A stretch of DNA of 20,877 nucleotides from CAZJBS01 sp964544475 (GCA_964544475.1 CAZJBS010000043.1:1-20877); one strand, 5' to 3'; numbered from the stretch's first letter, positions 1 through 7,956 are shown. Notes: generated from the letters alone by a model not told the origin. Numbers and translations are program-made.

Positions 1-3000
1 ACCGTGCGGGGCAATTACATCGGCGTATCCGTTGACGAAAACTGGATTGGCAACGGCGAACAGGGAATCTACATCCAAGACGGTAATAACAACATTATTG
101 GCGGTACCAACTCCGGTGAAGGCAACGTGATTCGTCATAATGGCTCGCATGCCATACATATTGAAGCATACAATACGTCAGCTTCCGGTAACGGAATCTA
201 TGGCAATTTGATTGGTTCCTACGGGACGGGTGGCGCAAAAGCGAAAAAACAAAACCCTGACGGTTACAACGGAAACGGCGGCTATGGCATTTATGTGCGT
301 AGTGGAGGCGGCAAACTGACCAAAGGTACCAAGGAGAAGATCAGAGGCCGTGAACCGCGTCCCAAGACAAGCAGTCCGGAAGGCTATTCGTCCTATGTGA
401 CGAATACGCAGATCGGGGACGGCACGATATTTGGAGCCAATATTATCGGGAATAACAACTACGGTGGTATCTACCTGGATGGATACAACGTCTATGAAAA
501 TGAAATCAACTACAATTTCATCGGGACTACGCCGGACGAATCCTGGGAAGGGAATGGCGGCAGTGGTGTGGAATTGTACGAGAGCTATGAAACGATCATT
601 GATCATAACATCATTGCCAACAACAGTGGATGGGGCATCAGCGGCTATTATACGTATTACAACACCATTCGAAAAAACATCCTTGGAACCTACGAATCGG
701 GGCAAGGGTATGCGGGTAACAACAACGGCGGCCTTTATCTTGAAGCGTCGTACGACAATGTGATTGGCGGAGAGTCCGCATTCGAAGGAAACCTGATTTC
801 CGGGAATTATGGGAATGGTCTTGAACTCTACAACGATTACTTTTCGAGCAGCAGCAACAACGTGATCCAGTACAATCGCATTGGCACTGAGGCGGACGGG
901 CTCAAGGCGCTTGGCAACTATGGCGCCGGCATTTATTTCTATGCCAGTGGCGGAAAGAAGAACAAGGCCGCCGGCGTCTCCGGGGTCTCGGGTAACACAC
1001 TGTTGAACAATACCGTTGCGTATAACAACAACAACGGCATTTACATGACGGGCTATGATGTGTATGGCAATACCATATCCCGAAACTCCATATTCAGCAA
1101 TAACGGCAACGGTATTTATCTGGAGAATGGCGCTCAGAATTACATTGAGCCTCCGACGATAACGGGTCTGGTCGGAAATCTCCTGATGGGTACGGCCGAA
1201 GATGATGCCGTCGTCGAAATATATACGGATTACGAGGACGAAGGCCGTCAGTTCATCGATACCGTCTACGCGGATATCTCCGGCAACTGGTCCAAAATCG
1301 TGCCGACGGTATTCAACCAGAACTTCACCTCGTTACAGCATTCTTTCGGCAACTCGTCGGCCTTTTCCAACGCGGCTGCGAGTTCGGAAAACAAGATGTT
1401 GGTGACGCGGCTTTCCGATGACGGCGGCCCGGGCACTTTGCGCGTGGCCATCGACAGCGCCAACACGCATATCGGCGCCGATACGGTCAGATTCATGTTG
1501 CCGTCTGGATCCACGATCAATCTTCAATATTCCATGTCGACCATCGATGATGACGGACTCGTGATCGACGGCGATCTGGATCAGAACGGTACGCCGGACA
1601 TTACGGTAAGGGCCGGTGCCGGAGCCCCCCCAGATGGCGCTGAAAAGAGCGAAAACCAAGTCGATGGACGTGGCGCCAGCGGCATGGACGGCTTCACGAT
1701 CCAGTCCTCGAATAACGTGATCAAAGGGCTTGTGGTTTACGGGTTCATGCAGAATTATACAGAAGGCGGACGTGCCTTCCGGATCACGGGACCGTCTGCC
1801 TCCGGCAACAAGATTATCGGAAACCACATAGGCAATCCGGACAGGCAAAATACGATCGGCGTTTATCTGGATGCTGGCGCGCATGACAACTGGATCGGCG
1901 ACGGCACGGCATTGAGTCGAAACGTCATTTCCGGAAATGAAAACAGTGGCATCATCCTGTCCGACGAAGGTACCAACCAGAACAACATTCTTGGCAATTA
2001 TGTCGGTACCGATGAAACCGGTACCCAGGCCATGGGTAATGGATCCTACGGCATCGGCATTTTCTTCGGGCCGAAGTATACGAATATTGGAAACGGCAGC
2101 GCTTCAGGATCCAATGTGATTTCCGGCAACCAGGGATCCGGCGTACATATCGAACAGGCGGATAGCAATCTTGTCCTTGGTAATATCATCGGCCTGGATG
2201 TCAGTGGGAATGCGCTTCCAAATTACTCGGGTATTTTCCTGGGATCGGGCGCCAATGCCAATCAGATTGGCAACGGGACGCCGGGCGGTCGCAATGTCAT
2301 ATCCGCCAATATGGGTAATGGCATTACCATGTCCAGCGGTGGAGATCCCGTATCAGACAACATGGTTCTCGGCAACTACATTGGAACCGATATGGCCGGC
2401 AATGCCGATTTGGGCAATGAAGGAAATGGCGTGGCGATGTATGGTGGCGATGGCGGAAGAGCTGAATTCAACATCATCGGAGGCCCTTCCGGCTCCAGAA
2501 ATGTCATCTCCGGTAATCAAGGTAATGGCATTTATCTCTACAGTTCCGTTTTCTCGACGGCCATTCTGGGTAATTACATCGGAACCAATGCAACCGGTAC
2601 TACCGATCTGGGCAACGCGGAAAGCGGCGTCTATATTTCCGGTGGCGCCCAGCATAACATGATCGGGAATGGGTCGGCCGGCGCCGGCAATGTGATCTCC
2701 GGCAATGACTATGATGGTGTCAAGATCGAGGGTTACTTCACGGATTCCAACGTTGTGTTTGGCAACATCATCGGTCTGAATGCCGCAGGCAATGCCGCCA
2801 TTCCAAACATGCATATCGGACTTCGCGTGCTTAGCGGCGCCAGGTACACGTTGATTGGAAATGGAACGCCGCTCGGTCGCAACATTGTCTCGGGCAACGG
2901 CGAGTCCGGAATTGAAGTCAGCGGGTACGACCCACAGGCCGCGAAGTCACTTATTCCAACCGATTTTACAACGATCCTCGGGAACTACATCGGGACGGAT

Positions 3001-6000
3001 CTGAGCGGCAATCTTGCCATCGGCAATCAAATGGCCGGCATCTGGCTTGCAGGTGATTCGCGTTACACCATGATTGGCGACGGGACAGTCGGCGGTCGTA
3101 ACGTGATTGCCGGGCAGATTTCAGGCGATGGTATTCACATCGAAAGTAATGAAAACACTGTGCTGGGCAACTACATCGGTCTTGATGTTGCCGGCAATGC
3201 GCTTCCCAATCAAAGTGGCATCACGGTCGCGTCGGGTACCGGCAATATGATCGGCGACGGCACCGTTGGAGGGATCAACGTCGTATCGGGAAACACCATG
3301 ATGGGAATTTCCTTCGAAGGGATATCCACAGCGCAAGGTGGTGCGGCCGGCGGTAACATGGTCCATCGCAATTATATTGGCGTGGACCCGACGGGATTGG
3401 CCCCGCGTCCCAACGGCATGATAGGCCTCGCCTTCTCGGACGGTGCGTATGGGAATGTTGCGTTGGACAACGTCATAGCATTCAACGATACGGCGGGTAT
3501 CGGAGCGAAAGATCCCGGAACAGCGGGAAACGGTTTTTATGCGAACAGGATCTTCAGGAATGGCGGATTGGGCGGCATTACGTACCGCAATGGAGGCCAG
3601 TACGAATTGACGGGGCCGGTGATCACCGGAGTGGCCTTTGATTCCACGGTCAGTGGCACATCGACACCGAATGCGTTCATACAAATCTACGCCGACTCTC
3701 TGCATCAGGGGCAGGGAAGAGTGTGGCTGGACTCGATCACTGCCGTCGGAACCGCCTGGTCGCGCAAGGTCAACATTCCTTCGGGCATGGTCATCACGGC
3801 GCTCCAGGACAGCGCCAGCACCACATCCATGTTCTCCAGGTCATTTGTACCTCTGCTGGGCAGCCTGGCAGCCTCAGGTTCCCTCGATTTCGGCAATATT
3901 CTCGTGGGAGACAGCGCCACAAGGGTTGTGAAGGTTTATTCAGTGAACGGGTTTACGCTCGCGTCGTCGTCGTCGCTGTCCTTTGGAACCCAGTATACCG
4001 TGGCAAGCGGACCTTCCCTTCCGGACACGCTATTTCCAGGGGATACGCTGACGTATACCATTCGATTCAGACCGGCGAACTTTGCCATCGTCCGTGACAC
4101 CCTGACGATCAACAATTCGTCGACGGCATCTGCTTTCCGCCTTCCGATGAGCGGCGTGGGCACGGCGGGCACGCTCGCAGTCAGTCCGGCGTCCGTAAAC
4201 TTCGGAAACGTTTTTGTTGGAGACAGCGTGACTCAAGCCTTCAAGATCTTTGCGTCGACAGGACATGTGATTGTTTCCAGTGTGACCCTGCAGGGCGGAT
4301 TGCCGTACAGCATTGTGTCCAATAGCGCCATACCCGACACGGTGATGCCCGGCGATTCCGTTACGGTCACGGTACGATTCCGGCCCACGGCCTATGTGTC
4401 GTATCTCGATTCGATGGTTGTCGCCAACAATTCGGCCACGAATCCCCGCAAAGTACCGCTTTCCGGCATGGGAACCGCCGGCACTCTGGCGGCTTTGCCG
4501 GCCTCTGTCAATTTTGGAAATGTTCAGGTCGGGGACAGCTCAACTCAGTCAATCAGAGTATTTGCCACATCCGGGCACGTCGGAGTCAGCGGTGTGAGCC
4601 TCCATTTTGGCGCGCCATACTCCATCGTCAATTCCTCACCCCTGCCCGATACGCTGAGCGTTGGCGATACGATATCGGTAACCGTCAAATTCCGGCCGAC
4701 AACCGACGGGACTTTCGCGGACACACTTAACGTGGCCAACAACACGCTGCCCAATCCGTTCTTGATTCCAATGACGGGGTACGGCAGCCAGGGTGTCCTT
4801 GCTGCAGACATGACAACGGTGAACTTTGGTTCGGTCTATCTGGGTGACAGTTCGTCTCACCGGGTGAAACTATATACCCTATCCGGCGATGTACTGGTCA
4901 GCGCCATTGCTCTTTCCAACGGCGCGGCTTACCACATTACCGGGATTTCTGAAACACTGCCCGTGACATTGCAGGCGAATGATACGTTGTTGGTCGATGT
5001 CATGTTTATGCCGGAGGTTGTGGGTGTGGCCACGGACGCCTTGCAAATCGCCAATAACGGCGCCACCGATCCATATGTGATCAACCTGACCGGTGTCGGA
5101 CAAGCCGGAGTCCTGGCCGCGTCGTCGTCGTTGCTGCAATATGGCACGGTGATTATCGGTGACAGTCTGACGCAGAGTGTCAAGTTGTATGCGAACGCCG
5201 GTCATGTGGTCGTTGATCAGATTGTCCAGGGTATCGGCGGCGCCGTGGATTTCACCATTGTGAACATGCCTTCGCTGCCGTTGACGCTGAATGCGGGCAC
5301 ATCAGATACGCTGGCTTTGAACATACGTTTCAGACCGCTCAGCGGAGGCGCCAAGGCGGACACCGTGAAGGTCTACAGCAATGCGAATCAAAATGAGTTT
5401 CAGGTACTCCTGAATGGCACCGGTGTGGTCAATTCCAACCCGAACAACTTCTCGCTGGTAAGCCCAACGAATAACGCGTTCATTCATAGTGTGCTGCCGA
5501 CATTCAGCTGGGAGGGGAACGGCGATCCGGACGGAGACCCTGTGAGCTACACCATGGAAATATCAACGGTGATCGATTTTTCGACCATAACTCAGTCGGT
5601 CAATTCGACGGATCCCAACGTCACGCTGAGCACACCGCTGGACAGCACGGGCAGTTATTTCTGGAGAGTGCGGGCGGAAGACGGTCGTGGCGGGCAAACC
5701 ATGAGTAATGTTCATTTCTTCACCGTTTCCAACGCCAATCCGAATCCTTTTGTTGGGAAGACGCCTGCCAACGGCAATTTACTGAGCACGGTTTTCCCGA
5801 CCTTGAGTTGGGAGGGCCGCGGCGACGCCGATGGGGACGTCCTGCTGTATCGCGTGGAAATCGCGACCGATGTGTCGCTTGGCAATTTGGTCCAGTCATT
5901 CACGACGTCTGACACGACGACGACTCTCACCACCAGGCTGGACAGCGTGGGGAGCTACTTCTGGCGTGTGACCGCCACGGATGGCTGGGGAGGTTCGATG

Positions 6001-7053
6001 GTCAGCAATACGGGATTCTTCCGTGTGGATGCGCAGGCGCCGGATCTGTTTACGGGAATCCTTGCCAGCACACTTCTTCACAACCACCTGGAAGTTTACG
6101 CATACAGCGGCGAGAAGCTGCGCAGCGCTCAGGTGAAGTTTGTATTTACCAACGCATCGAATCAGCGCGACAGCACCACGGTTGCCATGGGTGAAGTTGA
6201 GAATAACCGTGGTTTGTATTTCACAAGATTTCAGGTGACCCGGGCGCAGACACTGACCATCCGGACGACGGTGACGGATTCAGCGAACAACGTGACGACG
6301 TCATCCGAGACTTTCCTGGTGGATATCCTTGCCAAAGCCGGCGGCATGATTGCCAGCGGCGATGGTTTGGAGATTACGGTGGAAAGGAACAGTGTCGATG
6401 AAGATGGCTTCCTCCTGGTTCGTCGTCTGGAGACGGAGCCAGGGATGCCGGAGGCGATGCAGAAGGCGCTGGGCTTGCGATCGGGGGTCTCGGAGGAGAG
6501 GTGGAGCCAGCTGGCGGGGTATGAACTGATCAGCACGGTGAGCCTGCGGGAAGGCAAGCGTCTGGCGGTGAGCTTCACGTATAGCCAATCGGCGGTGGAG
6601 GCTCTGGGGCTGAATTACCCGAATTTGGATGAGCGCAAGCTTGGCGTGTATCGTGAGAGCGAAGGCCGGTGGGTGTATGCGGGTGGTGAAGGCCGTCATG
6701 GGACGGTGAGCGCGAAGCTGGGAGTTCTGGGCAAGGTGGCTTTGATGTATAATCCGGATCATGTGAATTTGCCGGAGAAGGTGGAGCTATTGCAGAACTA
6801 CCCGAATCCGTTCAATCCGACGACGAGCATACGCTTTGGGTTGCCCGAGGAGGGCCGGGTGAAACTGGCGGTGTATAATGTGCTGGGTCAGAAGGTGAAG
6901 GAGTTGCTCACGGAGAGCCGGGACGCGGGCTATCATGAGGTTCGCTGGGATGGGCGCAACAGCGTGGGTCATGTGGTATCCAGCGGGGTGTATATCTACC
7001 GGTTGGAGACGCCTCGGGGAGTGCTTTCACGCAAGATGATGATGATCAAATAA
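1..7053 (+). CDS. Giant secreted beta-helix/choice-of-anchor-D/Fn3 repeat protein with T9SS sorting tail (5'-partial)
   Basis: The frame is open from the first base and begins inside a beta-helix repeat, so the true start lies upstream; the GTG at position 4 is not a credible start. Residues below count from that GTG. Beta-helix 1 spans about 1-383, an Ig-like domain 384-458, beta-helix 2 466-1200 (repeats built on NVISGN, NYIGT and IGNGT), and a second Ig-like domain 1203-1283. Five choice-of-anchor-D repeats (VNFGNVxVGDS ... VRFRP ... LSGxG) cover 1284-1809. Two Fn3-like repeats with SYFWRV and TFSWEG/TLSWEG motifs cover 1810-2015, a linker of unknown fold follows, and the FlgD-like T9SS type A sorting domain (QNYPNPFNP near 2264, ending SRKMMMIK) covers about 2256-2349. 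The family pattern implies export across the outer membrane by T9SS, with the tail removed and the protein anchored or released. No catalytic residues are recognisable; an adhesive or structural role is inference. The stop is TAA at 7051-7053. Confidence 0.93.
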   Translation, partial: TVRGNYIGVSVDENWIGNGEQGIYIQDGNNNIIGGTNSGEGNVIRHNGSHAIHIEAYNTSASGNGIYGNLIGSYGTGGAKAKKQNPDGYNGNGGYGIYVRSGGGKLTKGTKEKIRGREPRPKTSSPEGYSSYVTNTQIGDGTIFGANIIGNNNYGGIYLDGYNVYENEINYNFIGTTPDESWEGNGGSGVELYESYETIIDHNIIANNSGWGISGYYTYYNTIRKNILGTYESGQGYAGNNNGGLYLEASYDNVIGGESAFEGNLISGNYGNGLELYNDYFSSSSNNVIQYNRIGTEADGLKALGNYGAGIYFYASGGKKNKAAGVSGVSGNTLLNNTVAYNNNNGIYMTGYDVYGNTISRNSIFSNNGNGIYLENGAQNYIEPPTITGLVGNLLMGTAEDDAVVEIYTDYEDEGRQFIDTVYADISGNWSKIVPTVFNQNFTSLQHSFGNSSAFSNAAASSENKMLVTRLSDDGGPGTLRVAIDSANTHIGADTVRFMLPSGSTINLQYSMSTIDDDGLVIDGDLDQNGTPDITVRAGAGAPPDGAEKSENQVDGRGASGMDGFTIQSSNNVIKGLVVYGFMQNYTEGGRAFRITGPSASGNKIIGNHIGNPDRQNTIGVYLDAGAHDNWIGDGTALSRNVISGNENSGIILSDEGTNQNNILGNYVGTDETGTQAMGNGSYGIGIFFGPKYTNIGNGSASGSNVISGNQGSGVHIEQADSNLVLGNIIGLDVSGNALPNYSGIFLGSGANANQIGNGTPGGRNVISANMGNGITMSSGGDPVSDNMVLGNYIGTDMAGNADLGNEGNGVAMYGGDGGRAEFNIIGGPSGSRNVISGNQGNGIYLYSSVFSTAILGNYIGTNATGTTDLGNAESGVYISGGAQHNMIGNGSAGAGNVISGNDYDGVKIEGYFTDSNVVFGNIIGLNAAGNAAIPNMHIGLRVLSGARYTLIGNGTPLGRNIVSGNGESGIEVSGYDPQAAKSLIPTDFTTILGNYIGTDLSGNLAIGNQMAGIWLAGDSRYTMIGDGTVGGRNVIAGQISGDGIHIESNENTVLGNYIGLDVAGNALPNQSGITVASGTGNMIGDGTVGGINVVSGNTMMGISFEGISTAQGGAAGGNMVHRNYIGVDPTGLAPRPNGMIGLAFSDGAYGNVALDNVIAFNDTAGIGAKDPGTAGNGFYANRIFRNGGLGGITYRNGGQYELTGPVITGVAFDSTVSGTSTPNAFIQIYADSLHQGQGRVWLDSITAVGTAWSRKVNIPSGMVITALQDSASTTSMFSRSFVPLLGSLAASGSLDFGNILVGDSATRVVKVYSVNGFTLASSSSLSFGTQYTVASGPSLPDTLFPGDTLTYTIRFRPANFAIVRDTLTINNSSTASAFRLPMSGVGTAGTLAVSPASVNFGNVFVGDSVTQAFKIFASTGHVIVSSVTLQGGLPYSIVSNSAIPDTVMPGDSVTVTVRFRPTAYVSYLDSMVVANNSATNPRKVPLSGMGTAGTLAALPASVNFGNVQVGDSSTQSIRVFATSGHVGVSGVSLHFGAPYSIVNSSPLPDTLSVGDTISVTVKFRPTTDGTFADTLNVANNTLPNPFLIPMTGYGSQGVLAADMTTVNFGSVYLGDSSSHRVKLYTLSGDVLVSAIALSNGAAYHITGISETLPVTLQANDTLLVDVMFMPEVVGVATDALQIANNGATDPYVINLTGVGQAGVLAASSSLLQYGTVIIGDSLTQSVKLYANAGHVVVDQIVQGIGGAVDFTIVNMPSLPLTLNAGTSDTLALNIRFRPLSGGAKADTVKVYSNANQNEFQVLLNGTGVVNSNPNNFSLVSPTNNAFIHSVLPTFSWEGNGDPDGDPVSYTMEISTVIDFSTITQSVNSTDPNVTLSTPLDSTGSYFWRVRAEDGRGGQTMSNVHFFTVSNANPNPFVGKTPANGNLLSTVFPTLSWEGRGDADGDVLLYRVEIATDVSLGNLVQSFTTSDTTTTLTTRLDSVGSYFWRVTATDGWGGSMVSNTGFFRVDAQAPDLFTGILASTLLHNHLEVYAYSGEKLRSAQVKFVFTNASNQRDSTTVAMGEVENNRGLYFTRFQVTRAQTLTIRTTVTDSANNVTTSSETFLVDILAKAGGMIASGDGLEITVERNSVDEDGFLLVRRLETEPGMPEAMQKALGLRSGVSEERWSQLAGYELISTVSLREGKRLAVSFTYSQSAVEALGLNYPNLDERKLGVYRESEGRWVYAGGEGRHGTVSAKLGVLGKVALMYNPDHVNLPEKVELLQNYPNPFNPTTSIRFGLPEEGRVKLAVYNVLGQKVKELLTESRDAGYHEVRWDGRNSVGHVVSSGVYIYRLETPRGVLSRKMMMIK
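1399..3600 (+). repeat. Beta-helix 2 repeat array, about 62-residue (186 bp) period
   Basis: An opening segment typical of these domains (SDDGGPGTLRVAIDSANT, then VIDGDLDQNG and GLVVYGF) is followed by tandem units built on NYIGTDxxGN, then GIxLxxGA, then IGNGT/IGDGT, then NVISGN. The IGNGT-like motif recurs near 1889, 2077, 2262, 2473, 2659, 2851, 3070 and 3247, with spacings of about 177-219 bp clustering near 186. Each unit probably makes about three rungs of a right-handed parallel beta-helix. The motif variants differ enough at DNA level to suggest an old expansion. Confidence 0.8.
3853..5430 (+). repeat. Five tandem choice-of-anchor-D (ASH-type) repeats
   Basis: Five repeats of about 100 residues (300 bp) begin near 3853, 4165, 4471, 4783 and 5101. 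Each has a strand ending in FGNVxVGDS or a variant, a VKVYSxxGxV-like strand, a PDTLxPGDTL turn, an IRFRP/VKFRP motif and a closing LSGxG or LTGxG. This is the Ig-like ASH/MSP-type fold common in T9SS cargo, probably a spacer or stalk. The second and third units look closest to each other; the fifth is the most diverged (LQYGTVIIGDS). Confidence 0.85.
6769..7050 (+). other. T9SS type A / FlgD-like C-terminal sorting domain
   Basis: The segment begins LPEKVELLQNYPNPFNP, continues with the VKLAVYNVLGQKV strand and an AGYHEVRWDGRN turn, then SSGVYIYRLET, and ends with a basic SRKMMMIK. This order (QNYPNPFNP, then YNxLGQxV, then WDGRNxxGxxVxSGxYxYRL) is the standard sorting tail recognised by the type IX translocon in FCB bacteria. 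Its presence is the strongest taxonomic clue in the window. That this cell has a working T9SS is inferred; no translocon genes are present here. Confidence 0.9.
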
Positions 7054-7062
7054 TCAATAGAC

Positions 7063-7067
7063 AGGAG
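7063..7067 (+). promoter_or_regulatory. Ribosome binding site for the lipoprotein gene
   Basis: AGGAG lies 7 nt upstream of the ATG at 7075, inside the 21-bp gap after the preceding TAA. It supports that start, and with the short gap it supports co-transcription with the upstream gene. Confidence 0.8.
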
Positions 7068-7074
7068 ATGGGTT

Positions 7075-7641
7075 ATGAAGCAGTTAGTTTGGCCGGTGGT
7101 GGTGGTTATGGCGGTGGCGCTGGGCTGTGGAGAGGATGACCCGTTGGGGGATGCGTGGAAGAAGTTCCGGGATGAGGATTACGCGGGGGCGCATGCGGCG
7201 TTCAGCGGCTTGGTGAGCAGTGAAGGCGCCCGGGCGCTGGAGGGTTTGGGATGGACGACGATCATGATGGATTCGATGACGGCGGCCCGGGGATATTTTC
7301 AGCGAGCGGCCAATGATTCCTCGGTGGCGACGTATGCGGGGTGGTCTTTGGTGAGTTGGGTGCTGGGGGACTACCAGACGAGTGTGGAAAAGGGTGAGTT
7401 TGTGTGGCGCCGGGAGGGCACGCGCTTTGTGTTCAGTGAGTTGCCGAGCGTCAACTACAAGGACGTGCTCTGGCATCAGGCGGCGTCCTACTATCACCTG
7501 GGCGCCATTGAGCTTTGCATCACGAAAATCAAACAGATTGACTCCGCCTGGGAGGACCCGGCGCCGAATCACCCGGATATTGAAACCATACTCCTCGCCA
7601 AGTTGGAGGCGTTGTACGCTTCGTTATCGCCGGTACTTTGA
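7075..7641 (+). CDS. Small TPR-like outer-membrane or periplasmic lipoprotein
   Basis: A 188-residue protein with a lipoprotein signal: Met-Lys start, a hydrophobic run (VWPVVVVMAVALG) and Cys18 preceded by ALG. The -3/-2 positions are slightly off the classic lipobox but acceptable. The mature part begins GEDDPLGDAWKKFRDEDY, where an ALxxFxxxDYxxAxxxF-style helix pair resembles a tetratricopeptide repeat. A second pair (TAARGYFQRAANDSSVATYAGW, then VLGDYQTSVEKGE) and a third (ASYYHLGAIELCITKIKQI) follow. No enzyme motif is visible. The start has a good RBS, and the gene lies 21 bp after the giant T9SS cargo gene and before a terminator, so an accessory role for that cargo is possible but unproven. 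Codon use over its first two thirds matches the unusual 3' block of the upstream gene, and its last third reverts to background. Confidence 0.88.
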   Translation: MKQLVWPVVVVMAVALGCGEDDPLGDAWKKFRDEDYAGAHAAFSGLVSSEGARALEGLGWTTIMMDSMTAARGYFQRAANDSSVATYAGWSLVSWVLGDYQTSVEKGEFVWRREGTRFVFSELPSVNYKDVLWHQAASYYHLGAIELCITKIKQIDSAWEDPAPNHPDIETILLAKLEALYASLSPVL

Positions 7642-7666
7642 GCACCATTCAAAGATCTGATGAAAC

Positions 7667-7704
7667 CGCCGTGAGTTGCTATCAAACTCACGGCGTTTCT
7701 TTTT
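7667..7704 (+). terminator. Rho-independent terminator of the gene 1-lipoprotein operon
   Basis: A perfect 11-bp GC-rich stem, CGCCGTGAGTT (7667-7677) pairing with AACTCACGGCG (7685-7695), encloses a 7-nt loop. It is followed by a T-rich run, TTTCTTTTT (7696-7704). It starts 26 bp after the lipoprotein stop and separates that operon from the giant gene downstream. Confidence 0.92.
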
Positions 7705-7785
7705 CATTGGACCGCTTGCGTTGATGTCAAGAACCAGACAATCCCGCGGGAAATCTTAGAAAAAAGAATTCTATTCTTCTTCTCA

Positions 7786-7807
7786 GTTTGTGATCGAAAT
7801 CACAAAC
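7786..7807. promoter_or_regulatory. CRP/FNR-family operator (TGTGA-N6-TCACA)
   Basis: The two halves GTTTGTGAT (7786-7794) and ATCACAAAC (7799-7807) are perfect inverted repeats around CGAA. The core TGTGATCGAAATCACA (7789-7804) matches the textbook CRP consensus exactly in both half-sites with the correct 6-bp spacer. The regulator in this organism could be any CRP/FNR-family protein. The position upstream of AT-rich -10 candidates fits an activator site for the giant gene. Confidence 0.7.
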
Positions 7808-7823
7808 TTCTTTCCCTGTTACT

Positions 7824-7841
7824 TATAACTTTAGATATACT
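7824..7841 (+). promoter_or_regulatory. Candidate promoter -10 elements for the giant gene
   Basis: TATAAC (7824-7829) and TATACT (7836-7841) both resemble sigma70 -10 hexamers, and neither has a good -35 at 17 bp. With TATAAC the operator centre (7796.5) falls at about -39.5 to -41.5, the spacing of class II CRP-activated promoters, which would explain the missing -35. The actual start site is unknown. Confidence 0.35.
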
Positions 7842-7856
7842 CATCTGTAGATACTA

Positions 7857-7902
7857 TTACCCATCGAATTTCTTCGACTAAGAAATCGGACGCAACGGGT
7901 AA
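7857..7902 (+). promoter_or_regulatory. Nested hairpin in the putative 5' leader
   Basis: An outer stem TTACCC (7857-7862)/GGGTAA (7897-7902) encloses an inner 7-bp stem ATTTCTT (7868-7874)/AAGAAAT (7880-7886) with a 5-nt loop. The 3' internal loop between the stems reads CGGACGCAAC. A competing hairpin TCGAA-TTTC-TTCGA (7864-7877) overlaps the inner stem, so two mutually exclusive folds are possible. If transcription starts at either -10 candidate, this lies in the untranslated leader about 55 nt before the start codon. It matches no riboswitch I can confirm. Confidence 0.45.
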
Positions 7903-7947
7903 CACACCGACATCTTACGATCACATCGCAACTTCCTGCACCCCATT

Positions 7948-7952
7948 GGAGG
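7948..7952 (+). promoter_or_regulatory. Ribosome binding site for the giant gene
   Basis: GGAGG lies 4 nt before the ATG at 7957. The strong core and the signal peptide that follows fix this start, although the spacing is on the short side. Confidence 0.8.
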
Positions 7953-7956
7953 CCTT

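Larger units (their letters stand above)
7705..7956 (+). promoter_or_regulatory. Regulatory intergenic region upstream of the giant gene
   Basis: This non-coding stretch is visibly more AT-rich than the flanking genes. It holds a short inverted repeat AAGAAT-tct-ATTCTT (7764-7778), a CRP-type operator (7789-7804), candidate -10 elements (7824-7841), a nested hairpin (7857-7902), a half-operator-like CGATCACA (7918-7925, reverse complement of 7789-7796) and the RBS. No convincing small gene is seen. Confidence 0.75.

Noticed and set aside
4..6. GTG at position 4 as the start of gene 1
   Set aside because: It falls in the middle of a beta-helix repeat (GNYIGVSV) with no signal peptide or RBS, and the frame is open upstream. 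The gene is cut by the window edge.
3121..3705. Minus-strand open frame (194 codons) within gene 1
   Set aside because: It overlaps the beta-helix repeats in full and its repeated motifs are the reverse of those repeats.
7857..7940. Complete c-di-GMP-I (GEMM) riboswitch
   Set aside because: Only a hairpin followed by GGACGCAA resembles it. The GGCAAACC 5' strand, a GNRA loop and the second helix with its tetraloop receptor are not found, so it is kept only as an unclassified leader hairpin.
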